NCBI GenBank assembly: GCA_017744285.1
Contig: JAGIBP010000009.1
Location: 1-64,000, forward strand
DNA from: Variovorax sp.
GTDB taxonomy: Bacteria > Pseudomonadota > Gammaproteobacteria > Burkholderiales > Burkholderiaceae_C
Length of the DNA stretch: 64,000 bases
Reading direction: 5' to 3'
Part shown: positions 44,630 to 53,710 of the stretch, piece by piece
Position numbering within the stretch: the first letter of the stretch is position 1
Layout of the letters: each line of letters opens with the position of its first letter
Position numbers and translations under genes: made by a program
Notes under the pieces: model-generated
Seen by the model: the letters and a program-made list of their open reading frames with translations, nothing else
Database searches by the model: none
What the model was told of the DNA's origin: nothing

Positions 44630-45286
44630 TCAGTGCGAGCGGCCCTTCACGGCCTTCTTCTTCGCCGCCTCGAACGCCGCGGCCACGACCGGCTTGGCCC
44701 ATTGCGGGACCGAATCGAGCGCGATGTGCGACACCACGTGGCCGCCTTCCATGTGCAGCAGCAGCACGGGTTGGGGCGGGATGCCGGCCTTCGGATCGCC
44801 GTCGATGCTGTTGTCGTACACGCGCAGGCTCGCCAGGTGCGGCAGCAGGCGGATCAGGTTGGCGCGGCTGCTCACGTAGCGCGCGCGGATCTTGTCGTCG
44901 GCAATGGGGTGCCCGCCCGCGAGCACCCGCTCCTTCACGCGCTGGATGTGCTTGTCGGGCGATTCGAGCCCGGCGTACCAGACGTGGACCTGCGCGCCCT
45001 TGCGCGCGCCCGAGAGCAGCATGTCCGGCAGGGTGCGCGCGCCCAGCGTGGTCTCGAAGGCGAAGTTGAGCCCCTCGGCCAGGGCGCTTTCGAGGCCCGC
45101 GCGGCCCATTTCCCAGGCCTGGGCGTTGGCGGATTCCTGCGTGAGGCCCGGATTGGCGTCCAGCAGCGCGCGTGCCGCGAGATCGGGGTTGAAGTAAGGA
45201 ACCTTGCGGGCCGCGAGCGCCGCACCGCCGATGCTGCTCTTGCCGGCGCCGTTCACCCCTGCGAGAACGAAGATGCGGGCCGCCAT
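44630..45286 (-). CDS. Zeta-toxin-like P-loop kinase
   Basis: IFVLAGVNGAGKSSIGG (Walker A), FAFETTLGARTLPDMLL, VKERVLAGGHPIADDKIRARY. Confidence 0.82.
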   Translation of the reverse strand: MAARIFVLAGVNGAGKSSIGGAALAARKVPYFNPDLAARALLDANPGLTQESANAQAWEMGRAGLESALAEGLNFAFETTLGARTLPDMLLSGARKGAQVHVWYAGLESPDKHIQRVKERVLAGGHPIADDKIRARYVSSRANLIRLLPHLASLRVYDNSIDGDPKAGIPPQPVLLLHMEGGHVVSHIALDSVPQWAKPVVAAAFEAAKKKAVKGRSH

Positions 45287-45320
45287 GGTCAGTGCGAGTC
45301 CCTCATGCAACCCTGCGGGG

Positions 45321-46043
45321 TCACTTCGAGCCGCCGCCGACCTCTTCCAGAATCCGGGGCATGGACTCCAGGAAGGCGGTGATATGCAGCGAAATGACGC
45401 GTGGTATCTCGATCGACGTGCTGTCGCCGTACACGTGCCGACGGATCGCCAGGTGCGAGATGTTGCCGTGCAGGATCCAGCCGATCTCCTGGGCCATGGC
45501 CGGGTCGCCCGGTGACGGCAGACCCTTGTCGAATGCGGCCTCCTCGACGATGGTCAGCAGCAGGGTGCGGATGATGGCGGCGATATAGGTCGGGGCCATC
45601 TCGACCTCGGCCAGCGACGCATACAGAAACAGGCGCAGCCACCGCCGCGTGAGGATGGTCTCGTAGTACTCGCGATAGAAGGTGTTCAGCCGCTCGACCA
45701 GCGGCACGGCACGGTCGCGCAGCTGCACGAACCAGATCGCCTTGAACGGGCCGGCGATCTCGGCCTCGTACACGGCGTTCAAGAGCGCCGCCTTGTTGGG
45801 GAAGGCGCTGTAGAGCAGGCGTTGCGAAACGCCGCAGGCCTCCGCCAGCGCGCGCGTCTGCGCGGTCAGCCCGTATTCCGAGAAGAAATCAAACGCCTTG
45901 GCCTGGATCTGCGCGCGGCGCTCCACCGCCGGCATGCGCGCCGTGGCCCGCCGCTTGGCGCTGGCCGGCTTGCTGTTGGCCTCGGCGTTGGCCGAACTCG
46001 AGCGCGAGCGGGAGGAGGAGAGGGCGGTTGACTTGGCTTTCAT
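45321..46043 (-). CDS. TetR/AcrR family regulator
   Basis: HTH: IQAKAFDFFSEYGLTAQTRALAEACGVSQRLLYSAFPNKAALLNAVYE. Confidence 0.9.
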   Translation of the reverse strand: MKAKSTALSSSRSRSSSANAEANSKPASAKRRATARMPAVERRAQIQAKAFDFFSEYGLTAQTRALAEACGVSQRLLYSAFPNKAALLNAVYEAEIAGPFKAIWFVQLRDRAVPLVERLNTFYREYYETILTRRWLRLFLYASLAEVEMAPTYIAAIIRTLLLTIVEEAAFDKGLPSPGDPAMAQEIGWILHGNISHLAIRRHVYGDSTSIEIPRVISLHITAFLESMPRILEEVGGGSK

Positions 46044-46111
46044 CGGGCTGCGTTCACGACGGCGCACACGAAATCGGTGGACATGGCCCAGACTCTAGCC
46101 CAAAATCGTTG

Positions 46112-46125
46112 TCGTCAAGTGACGA
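46112..46125. promoter_or_regulatory. Candidate TetR operator
   Basis: TCGTCA-AG-TGACGA palindrome followed by TATAAAT. Confidence 0.6.
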
Positions 46126-46151
46126 TATAAATAGGGCATGTCTGACGAGGA

Positions 46152-46490
46152 ATGCCCCCCATGCAAGGAGCAGGCAACGTGATCTACGAAATGCGGACCT
46201 ACCAGGTTCAGCCCGGCAGGGCCGGAGAATTTCTCAAGATGTACCAGGAGCAAGGCCTGCCGCTCATTTCGCGCTACGCGAAGCTGATCGGCTGCTGGAC
46301 GAAGGAGAGCGGCGTGCTCAATTCCGTCGTCTTCATCTGGGCCTACGAGGACCTGGGGCACCGGACCGGCCAGCGCGCGAAGATGGCGCAGGATCCCGAG
46401 TGGGCCGCCTTCGTGCCGTCGATGCTGCCCTACCTGGTCCACCAGGAAAGCGTCTTCCTCAGCCCGGCCGCGTTCTCGCCGCTGAAGTAG
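46152..46490 (+). CDS. NIPSNAP family protein
   Basis: YEMRTYQVQPGRAGEFLKMYQEQGLPLISRYAKLIGCWTKESGVLNSVVFIWAYEDL. Confidence 0.88.
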   Translation: MPPMQGAGNVIYEMRTYQVQPGRAGEFLKMYQEQGLPLISRYAKLIGCWTKESGVLNSVVFIWAYEDLGHRTGQRAKMAQDPEWAAFVPSMLPYLVHQESVFLSPAAFSPLK

Positions 46491-46500
46491 CCGGGGCGTC

Positions 46501-47865
46501 ATGCCGGTCAGCGTCTTCGAACTGTTCAAGATCGGTATCGGCCCCTCCAGCTCCCATACCGTGGGGCCGATGCGGATCGCGCGGCGCTTTGTCGGCGCGC
46601 TGGCCGAGGCGGGCGGGCTGCAGAGCGTTGCTCGCGTCGAGGTCAACCTCTACGGGTCGCTTGCGCTCACGGGGCGCGGCCACGCCACCGATCGCGCGGT
46701 GCTGCTGGGCCTCATGGGACACGAGCCCGAGACGGTCGATATCGCGCGATCGGCGGAATGGCTGAGCGATCTGCGCGCCAGCGGCCGGTTGCCGTTGCCG
46801 GGCGGCTGCGAGGTGCCATTCGAGGAGGCCCGCGACATGCTCTTTCATGCGCACCGGAGCCTGCCGCAACACCCGAACGGCATGCGCATGCTGGCCTATG
46901 ACGCGCTGGGGCAGGTGCTCGCCGACCAGACCTTCTTCTCGACAGGTGGCGGTTTCATCGCCACCGACGAGGAACTGCGGCAGCCGGCGGCGAGGGCCGG
47001 CATCTCGTGGCCCTATCCCTATCGCTCTGCGGAGGAGTTGCTGGGCCGCTGCCGCGACGCCGGGATCGACATGGCCCGGCTTGCCATGCAGAACGAACTT
47101 GCATTGCGCACCGAGGCCGAGGTGCTGGCCGGGTTGGACCGCATTCGCGAAGCCATGTTCGATTGCATGGATCGCGGGCTGCGTGCATGCGGTGCGCTTC
47201 CCGGGTCCCTCGGCGTGCAGCGGCGTGCCGCCGGCCTGCACCAGGCGTTGCAGGCGCGGGGGGCGCAGCCCTTGCGCGAACTCGACTGGGTGAATGCCTA
47301 TGCGGTCGCCGTGAACGAGGAGAACGCCGCGGGCGGCCGCGTGGTCACGGCGCCGACCAATGGTGCGGCCGGCGTGCTGCCGGCGGTGCTGCGTTTCTTT
47401 GAACGCTTCTACGCGCAGTGCGAGCCCGCGGCCGCTCGCACCTTCCTGCTCACGGCCGCCGCCATCGGTTCGCTCTACAAGGAGAACGCTTCGATCTCGG
47501 GTGCCGAGGTGGGATGCCAGGGGGAGGTCGGCGTGGCCGCCTCCATGGCCGCCGCCGGGCTTGCGGCGGTCCTCGGTGGAACGCCCGCGCAGGTGGAGAA
47601 CGCCGCGGAGATCGCCATGGAACATCACCTGGGCATGACCTGCGACCCGGTCGCCGGGCTGGTGCAGGTGCCGTGCATCGAGCGCAATGCCATGGGCGCG
47701 GTGAAGGCGATCAATGCCGCTCGCCTCGCGCTGGCGGGTGACGGCCGCCATCTGGTCACCCTCGATCGCGTGATCGCGACCATGAAGGCCACGGGGGCGG
47801 ACATGCACCACAAGTACAAGGAAACCTCGCTGGGTGGGCTGGCCGTGAGCGTCGTGGCTTGCTGA
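46501..47865 (+). CDS. L-serine ammonia-lyase (Fe-S type)
   Basis: [33 protein letters not shown], cluster region [45 protein letters not shown]. Confidence 0.93.
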   Translation: MPVSVFELFKIGIGPSSSHTVGPMRIARRFVGALAEAGGLQSVARVEVNLYGSLALTGRGHATDRAVLLGLMGHEPETVDIARSAEWLSDLRASGRLPLPGGCEVPFEEARDMLFHAHRSLPQHPNGMRMLAYDALGQVLADQTFFSTGGGFIATDEELRQPAARAGISWPYPYRSAEELLGRCRDAGIDMARLAMQNELALRTEAEVLAGLDRIREAMFDCMDRGLRACGALPGSLGVQRRAAGLHQALQARGAQPLRELDWVNAYAVAVNEENAAGGRVVTAPTNGAAGVLPAVLRFFERFYAQCEPAAARTFLLTAAAIGSLYKENASISGAEVGCQGEVGVAASMAAAGLAAVLGGTPAQVENAAEIAMEHHLGMTCDPVAGLVQVPCIERNAMGAVKAINAARLALAGDGRHLVTLDRVIATMKATGADMHHKYKETSLGGLAVSVVAC

Positions 47866-47869
47866 AAAA

Positions 47870-47907
47870 CGTCACTCGTGACGATTTGCTAAGTCATCAC
47901 TTGACGA
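47870..47907. promoter_or_regulatory. Two candidate TetR operator palindromes
   Basis: CGTCAC-TC-GTGACG (47870-47883) and TCATCA-CT-TGACGA (47894-47907) followed by TATAAAT as at 46112. Confidence 0.6.
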
Positions 47908-48007
47908 TATAAATTTCTGAACGAAGAATGGGAGCCTGGTCGGGTCGGCAGCGAAATGGCTGCGGGCCTGTGAACCGATCGGCTCGGCACCTCAAGGAGA
48001 AACAGGC

Positions 48008-49336
48008 ATGAGCAAGATGTGGATTGGTGAGCCTTCGCGGCGCGACTTCCTGAAGGTGGCCGGCGTGGCCAGTGCCGCCGCGGGCGGCCTCCTGTCGTTG
48101 GATGCGCAGGCGCAGGGTGGCGCACTGAATGCGTACACCTGGTCGGCGGCAGTCGACCTGGTCAAGAGCCATCTCACCGCGTTCGAGGCCAAGACCGGCA
48201 TCAAGGTCGCCTACAACACCTCGCCCTGGGCGCAGTACCGCGACACCATGGTCACCAAGTTCGTGGCCAAGGCGCCGATCGACACGCTGTGGGTCTCCGA
48301 CAGCTGGCTGCCCGAGTGGGCCGATGCCGGCTGGATCGCCCCCATCAACCAGTTCCCCGATCTCCTCAAGTACAACGCCGACGCCGACCAGTTCTGCACG
48401 GATTCGATGACCTACAAGGGCAAGCAGTACGGCCTGACCTACTACTCCGACTACATGGCCTTCTTCTACGACGAGGAGATGCTGAAGAAGGCGGGCATCA
48501 AGGAGCCGCCGAAGACCTGGGACGAGGTGCTGCAGCAGTCCCTCAAGATCAAGTCGGCCGGCCTGTCGGACTACCCGATGATGCTGTCGATGGCGCGCGA
48601 GAGCTGGCTGATCGAGTTCCTGACCGCGATGGTCTACTCGCACGGTGGCCGATTCGTCCAGGACAGCGGTGCGGCCGCGATGGCACAGCCCGGTGGCGGG
48701 GCGCAGAAGGCGCTGCAATGGATCGCCGATGCGGTGCAAAAACACAAGATCATTTCGCCTGCCTGTGTGGAAACCGGCGAACTCAACGGCCTGAAGGCGT
48801 TCGGCGCGGGCAATCATGCGTTTGCGCTGCTCAGCCGCTACCGCATCCGCACGCTCAACGATCCGAAGCAGTCGCCCATTGCCGGACGCGTGCGGCAGGC
48901 CTTGATGCCCGCGGGCCCGGGCGGCTCCAATGCGACGGTCGGATGGATGCGCTTCCATGCCATGACGCCGCAGGCGGCGGCGGACAAGAGCCGCGCGGCC
49001 AACGCCGCCAAGCTCATCGAATGGTTCGGCGGCAAGGCCAACGGCCAGTACCAGTTCCAGAAGATGCTGTTCGATGACCTGGGTTCCGGCTTCGGCATCC
49101 CGTCGCTCTTCAAGGATCCCGACGTGCAGGCCAGCTATGCCAAGTACGCGGACATCAAGGTCTTCGAGGCGCAGCAGAAGCTCGCGCGCAAGAAGGACGT
49201 CATCTCCCGCTGGCTCGGCGAGTGGGACGAAGTGAACGGCGCTGCATGGCAGTCGGCGGTCATCGGCAAGTCCACGGTGGCGGACGCGCTCAAGAAGTCC
49301 GCCGGCGCGTGGAACGAACTGCGCAAGGACTCGTGA
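48008..49336 (+). CDS. ABC transporter extracellular solute-binding protein (family 1, Tat signal)
   Basis: RRDFLKVAGVASAAAGG Tat-type signal; VDLVKSHLTAFEAKTGIKVAYNTSPWAQYRDTMVTKF. Confidence 0.9.
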   Translation: MSKMWIGEPSRRDFLKVAGVASAAAGGLLSLDAQAQGGALNAYTWSAAVDLVKSHLTAFEAKTGIKVAYNTSPWAQYRDTMVTKFVAKAPIDTLWVSDSWLPEWADAGWIAPINQFPDLLKYNADADQFCTDSMTYKGKQYGLTYYSDYMAFFYDEEMLKKAGIKEPPKTWDEVLQQSLKIKSAGLSDYPMMLSMARESWLIEFLTAMVYSHGGRFVQDSGAAAMAQPGGGAQKALQWIADAVQKHKIISPACVETGELNGLKAFGAGNHAFALLSRYRIRTLNDPKQSPIAGRVRQALMPAGPGGSNATVGWMRFHAMTPQAAADKSRAANAAKLIEWFGGKANGQYQFQKMLFDDLGSGFGIPSLFKDPDVQASYAKYADIKVFEAQQKLARKKDVISRWLGEWDEVNGAAWQSAVIGKSTVADALKKSAGAWNELRKDS

Positions 49337-50310
49337 AGACGCAGCATTCAGGCGCGGGCACTGGCGCCGCGCTTCCCATTCGCGCCGCGTCGGCCCCGCC
49401 GGCGAGCAAGCCGCAGCGACGGTGGCTTCGCTATCCGTCCAGCGTCTATGACCAGCGCAGCGCGATGCTGTTCCTGGCGCCGATGTTCGCGGTGCTGATG
49501 GCGGTCGCCGTGTTTCCGGTGCTGTATTCCTTCTGGGTCAGCCTGCACGACCTGAAGCTCACGCGGCCGAACCGCGTGCCGTTCGTCTGGTTCGGAAACT
49601 ACGTCAAGGTCTTTCAGGACCCGCTGTTCTGGGATTCGGTGCTGCGCACGGTGCACTTCAGCGTGATGTCGGTCACGGCGATCATGGTCATCGCCACCCT
49701 GATGGCGCTTCTGCTCAACGAGGACTTCCGCGGCCGCCGCGTGCTCTCCTCGATCCTGCTCATTCCCTGGGCGATCCCCTACGTGGCTAACGGCCTGATG
49801 TGGAAGTGGATCTACGACTCCGGCTACGGCGCCCTCAACGGCCTGCTGCTGCAACTGGGCTTCATCGACAAGTACCTCGTGATGCTGGGCGACACCGCCA
49901 AGACCCTGCCGCTGATCACCAATGCCTTCGTCTGGAAGGAAGTGCCCCTGGCCACCATCCTGCTGCTGGTGGTCCTGAAGTCGATTCGCGCCGACCTGTA
50001 CAGCGCCGCCAAGGTCGACGGGGCCAACGTCTGGCAGCGCTTTCTTCACATCACGCTGCCCTCGCTGGTGCCCGGCTTTGCACTGGTCATGATCTACGAA
50101 ACCATGATGGCCATCCGCCACTTCGATCTGTTCTTCGTGCTCACCGAAGGCGGGCCGGCCGAGGCCTCGCATGTCGTGGCCTGGCAGGTGTACGTGGAGA
50201 CCTTCCGCAAGCTGGCCTTCGGCACCGGCGCGGCGCTCGCCTACATCATGGCACTGGCGACCTTCGTCCTTGCCTGGTTCATCATCCGCGCCACGAGCCG
50301 CAAGCTCTGA
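49333..50310 (+). CDS. ABC transporter permease (MalF/UgpA-like), GTG start
   Basis: AMLFLAPMFAVLMAVAVFPVLYSFWVSL; EAA loop YSAAKVDGANVWQRFLHITLPSLVPG. Confidence 0.92.
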   Translation: MKTQHSGAGTGAALPIRAASAPPASKPQRRWLRYPSSVYDQRSAMLFLAPMFAVLMAVAVFPVLYSFWVSLHDLKLTRPNRVPFVWFGNYVKVFQDPLFWDSVLRTVHFSVMSVTAIMVIATLMALLLNEDFRGRRVLSSILLIPWAIPYVANGLMWKWIYDSGYGALNGLLLQLGFIDKYLVMLGDTAKTLPLITNAFVWKEVPLATILLLVVLKSIRADLYSAAKVDGANVWQRFLHITLPSLVPGFALVMIYETMMAIRHFDLFFVLTEGGPAEASHVVAWQVYVETFRKLAFGTGAALAYIMALATFVLAWFIIRATSRKL

Positions 50311-50324
50311 GCACAGGACGCACC

Positions 50325-51233
50325 ATGAAAAGGTACCTTCCCGGCCGCCGCGCGATGCTGTTCGCAGCCTCGCTGCTGTTCTCCCTCTACGTGCTGGCGC
50401 CCATCGGCTGGCTCGTGTCGTCCTCGTTGCAGTCCGAGGCGGAAATCACTTCCGTGCCACCGCACTGGGTGCCCCATGCGCCCACGCTCGACAACTTCCG
50501 CGCGATCTTCAAGGCGCCCGACGAGAAGGTGACCTACGAGACCCGCAAGCAGGGCGACACCGCCACCGGCGGCTTCATCCCGTCGACGGCGGCCAACCTG
50601 CTGCCGGCCATGAAGAACAGCTTCATCGTCGCCGCCGCGGTGGTGGTGCTGAACCTGCTGGTGAGCGTGCCGGCGGCCTACGCGCTCGCCAAGATCCGCT
50701 TCATCGGACGCTCCGCATCCATGTACTTCATGCTGTCGACGCGGGTGATTCCCGACATCGCGCTGGTGGTGCCGTTCTTCCTGTTCGTGCAGAAGCTCGG
50801 GCTGATGGACAACCTGCTCTCGCTGGTCATCACCTATCTCGCGATCACCGTGCCATTCAGCATCTTCATCCTGACCGGCTACTTCGAGTCGCTGCCCGAC
50901 GAGCTCGACAAGGCCGCGCGCGTGGACGGCTGCTCGCGCCTGCAGACGCTGGTGCTCGTGTTCCTGCCGCTGGCCCTGCCTTCGATCGTCGCCGTGGTGC
51001 TGTTCACCTTCCTCACGAGCTGGAACGAGTTCCTGCTGGCACTGATGTTCACGCAGACGCCGGCCTCGCAGACCATGCCGATCGTGGTGGCCTCGTTCAC
51101 CTCGGATTTCAACATCAGCTTCTCTTTCATCAATGCCGCCGGCGCGCTGGCGATCGTGCCCCCCGTGCTGGTCGCCATCGTGTTCGAGCGCTACATCGTG
51201 TCCGGCCTGACCGCCGGCGCCGTCAAGGGCTAA
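50325..51233 (+). CDS. ABC transporter permease (MalG/UgpE-like)
   Basis: EAA loop LDKAARVDGCSRLQTLVLVFLPLALPSIVAV. Confidence 0.93.
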   Translation: MKRYLPGRRAMLFAASLLFSLYVLAPIGWLVSSSLQSEAEITSVPPHWVPHAPTLDNFRAIFKAPDEKVTYETRKQGDTATGGFIPSTAANLLPAMKNSFIVAAAVVVLNLLVSVPAAYALAKIRFIGRSASMYFMLSTRVIPDIALVVPFFLFVQKLGLMDNLLSLVITYLAITVPFSIFILTGYFESLPDELDKAARVDGCSRLQTLVLVFLPLALPSIVAVVLFTFLTSWNEFLLALMFTQTPASQTMPIVVASFTSDFNISFSFINAAGALAIVPPVLVAIVFERYIVSGLTAGAVKG

Positions 51234-51241
51234 GGCAATCC

Positions 51242-52342
51242 ATGGCACGCATCCAGTTCGAATCCGTGCGCAAGCAGTATCCCAACGGGTACACCGCGCT
51301 CGAAGACCTCAACCTCCACATCGCCGACAAGGAGTTCCTGGTGCTTCTGGGGCCTTCGGGCTGCGGCAAGTCGACCACGCTCAACATGATCGCCGGGCTG
51401 GAGGATGTGACCGAGGGTCACCTGCGTTTCGACGCCGAGATCATGAACACGGTGCCGCCCCACAGGCGGGACGTGTCGATGGTGTTCCAGAGCTATGCGC
51501 TGTATCCGCACAAGACGGTGTACGACAACATCGCCTTCGGCCTGAAGATGCGCAAGTTCGACAAGGCCGAGATCGACCGCCGCGTGCGCGATGCCGCCCG
51601 TCGCCTGGAGATCGAGCCGCTGCTGGAGCGCCGGCCCGACCAGCTCTCGGGCGGCCAGCGCCAGCGCGTGGCGCTGGGCCGCGCCATGGTGCGCAAGCCG
51701 CAGGTGTTCCTGATGGATGAGCCGCTGTCCAACCTCGACGCGGCGCTGCGCATCTCGATGCGCGCCGAGATCAAGCAGTTGCACCAGGCCATGCAGACCA
51801 CGTTCGTCTATGTGACGCACGACCAGGCGGAGGCGCTGACGCTGGCCGATCGCATCGTCGTGATGCGCAGCGGCGTGGTGCAGCAGATCGGGACGCCCGA
51901 TGCGATCTACGAGCGCCCGAGCAACATGTTCGTGGCCTCGTTCCTCGGCAACCCGCCGATCAACTTCATCCGCGGAAGCCTGGCCCGCCAGCCGCAAGGC
52001 CTGGTGTTCCGGTGCGGCGAGACCGTGCTGACGCTGCCGGATGCCGCGGCGCAGAAGCTCGCCGGCCACGACGGCCGCGAAGTCGTGCTGGGGATCCGGG
52101 CGGAGGACGTGGCCGAAAGCGGCGATGCCTCCGAAGGCGCGCGCCTGGGTGGACGCATCCTTTCCGTCCTGCCCGTTGGCTCGGACCAGTTCCTGGAGAT
52201 GGAGGTAACGCAGACGAAGCTGTTCTTCCGCGTCGGCAAGGAGTGCCAGTACAAGGCGGGCGACCAGGCGCAACTGGCGATCCATCTGAACCGCCTGCAC
52301 GTGTTCGACGCCGAGACGACCCGGAACCTGCTCTGGGCCTGA
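51242..52342 (+). CDS. ABC transporter ATP-binding protein (MalK/UgpC-like)
   Basis: Walker A GPSGCGKST, LSGGQRQRVALGRAMV, Walker B VFLMDEPLSNLDA. Confidence 0.95.
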   Translation: MARIQFESVRKQYPNGYTALEDLNLHIADKEFLVLLGPSGCGKSTTLNMIAGLEDVTEGHLRFDAEIMNTVPPHRRDVSMVFQSYALYPHKTVYDNIAFGLKMRKFDKAEIDRRVRDAARRLEIEPLLERRPDQLSGGQRQRVALGRAMVRKPQVFLMDEPLSNLDAALRISMRAEIKQLHQAMQTTFVYVTHDQAEALTLADRIVVMRSGVVQQIGTPDAIYERPSNMFVASFLGNPPINFIRGSLARQPQGLVFRCGETVLTLPDAAAQKLAGHDGREVVLGIRAEDVAESGDASEGARLGGRILSVLPVGSDQFLEMEVTQTKLFFRVGKECQYKAGDQAQLAIHLNRLHVFDAETTRNLLWA

Positions 52343-52349
52343 AGCCACG

Positions 52350-53219
52350 GTGAAACCCACAGCCTTCACGTACCACCGGCCGACCTCTCCCGATGAGGCG
52401 CTGTCGCTGCTCGCCCGTCACGGTGCGCACGCCAAGGTCATCGCCGGAGGGCAAAGCCTGGTGCCCATGATGAACATGCGGTTGGCCAGTCCGGCCCACC
52501 TCATCGACATCAACGACCTGAGCGAACTGGCGCAGGTCCGCCTGCGCGGCGACTCGCTCGAAGTGGGTGCGCTGGCCCGGCATCGCGCGGTGGCCGAATC
52601 GCCGCTCGTGCGCGAGCACTGCCCGCTGCTCATGCAGGCGGCGCGCACCATCGGCCACTACGCCGTCCGTGAACGCGGCACGGTCGGCGGCAGCCTCGCG
52701 CATGCCGACCCTGCGGCGCAGCATGCGCTCGTCGCGGTGACGCTCGGCGCGAAGCTGACGCTGGCATCGCGGGGCGGCGAGCGCGTGGTCGATGCGGGGG
52801 AGTTCCTGACGTCGGCGATGAGCACGACGCTCGCGCCCGACGAGATGGTGCTGTCGGTGCGCTATCCGTGCGCCGGTCCGGGGGAGGTCTCGGCCTTCCG
52901 CATGTTCAACCAGCGTCACGGCGATTTCGCGCTCGTGGCGGTGGCCGCCACCCTGACGCTGGTCGAGGGGCGCGTCGCTGCGCTGCGCGTGGGCGTGGGC
53001 GGGGTCGCACCGGTGCCGCAGCGGCTCGAAGGCCTGGAACGCTTTGGCGGCCGCGTGCCGGACATCGACTGGGTGGCCGAAGTGGCCCGCGCCGCGCGGG
53101 AATCCGTGTCACCGGAAGAGCATCCGCGGGTGCCGGCGCTGTATCGCAGCGAACTCACGGAAACCCTGGTGGCGCGCGCGCTCGCGCGCTGCGTGGAAAG
53201 AAGCGGGGCGTTTGCATGA
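52350..53219 (+). CDS. FAD-binding subunit of xanthine dehydrogenase/CO dehydrogenase-like enzyme
   Basis: HAKVIAGGQSLVPMMNMRLASPAHLIDIN, TVGGSLAHADPAAQ; GTG start. Confidence 0.93.
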   Translation: MKPTAFTYHRPTSPDEALSLLARHGAHAKVIAGGQSLVPMMNMRLASPAHLIDINDLSELAQVRLRGDSLEVGALARHRAVAESPLVREHCPLLMQAARTIGHYAVRERGTVGGSLAHADPAAQHALVAVTLGAKLTLASRGGERVVDAGEFLTSAMSTTLAPDEMVLSVRYPCAGPGEVSAFRMFNQRHGDFALVAVAATLTLVEGRVAALRVGVGGVAPVPQRLEGLERFGGRVPDIDWVAEVARAARESVSPEEHPRVPALYRSELTETLVARALARCVERSGAFA

Positions 53220-53710
53220 CCATCCAGCGCATCACCCTCACGGTCAACGGCCGCAACGTCGAGTTCGACGCGCCGCATCGCAAGCTTCTGTCCGACGCCC
53301 TGCGCGAGGACTGCGGCCTGACCGGAACGCACGTGGGCTGCGAACACGGCGTGTGCGGCGCCTGCACGGTGCTCGTGGACGGCCGCCCCCAGCGGTCGTG
53401 CCTGAGCTTCGCGGTGCAGATGGAAGGGCACGAGATCGAAACCGTCGAGGCCGTCGGCACGCCGCAGCGGCTGTCCCCCCTGCAGCAGGCCTTGCACGAG
53501 TGTCACGGGCTGCAGTGCGGCTTCTGCACGCCGGGCATCGTGATGACCTTCGAGGCCTTCCTGAAGGACCAGCCTGATCCGAGCGAAGCGCAGGTGCGCG
53601 AGGCGCTCTCGGGCAATCTCTGCCGCTGCACCGGCTACCAGAACATCGTGGACGCCATCCTGCTGGCGGCGCGCCGCATGCGCGAGGGGGCGAGCGATGA
53701 GCGAACCTGA
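53216..53710 (+). CDS. (2Fe-2S)-binding subunit of molybdenum hydroxylase
   Basis: GCEHGVCGACTVLVDG, GLQCGFCTPGIVMT, LSGNLCRCTGYQNIVDAI. Confidence 0.95.
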   Translation: MTIQRITLTVNGRNVEFDAPHRKLLSDALREDCGLTGTHVGCEHGVCGACTVLVDGRPQRSCLSFAVQMEGHEIETVEAVGTPQRLSPLQQALHECHGLQCGFCTPGIVMTFEAFLKDQPDPSEAQVREALSGNLCRCTGYQNIVDAILLAARRMREGASDERT

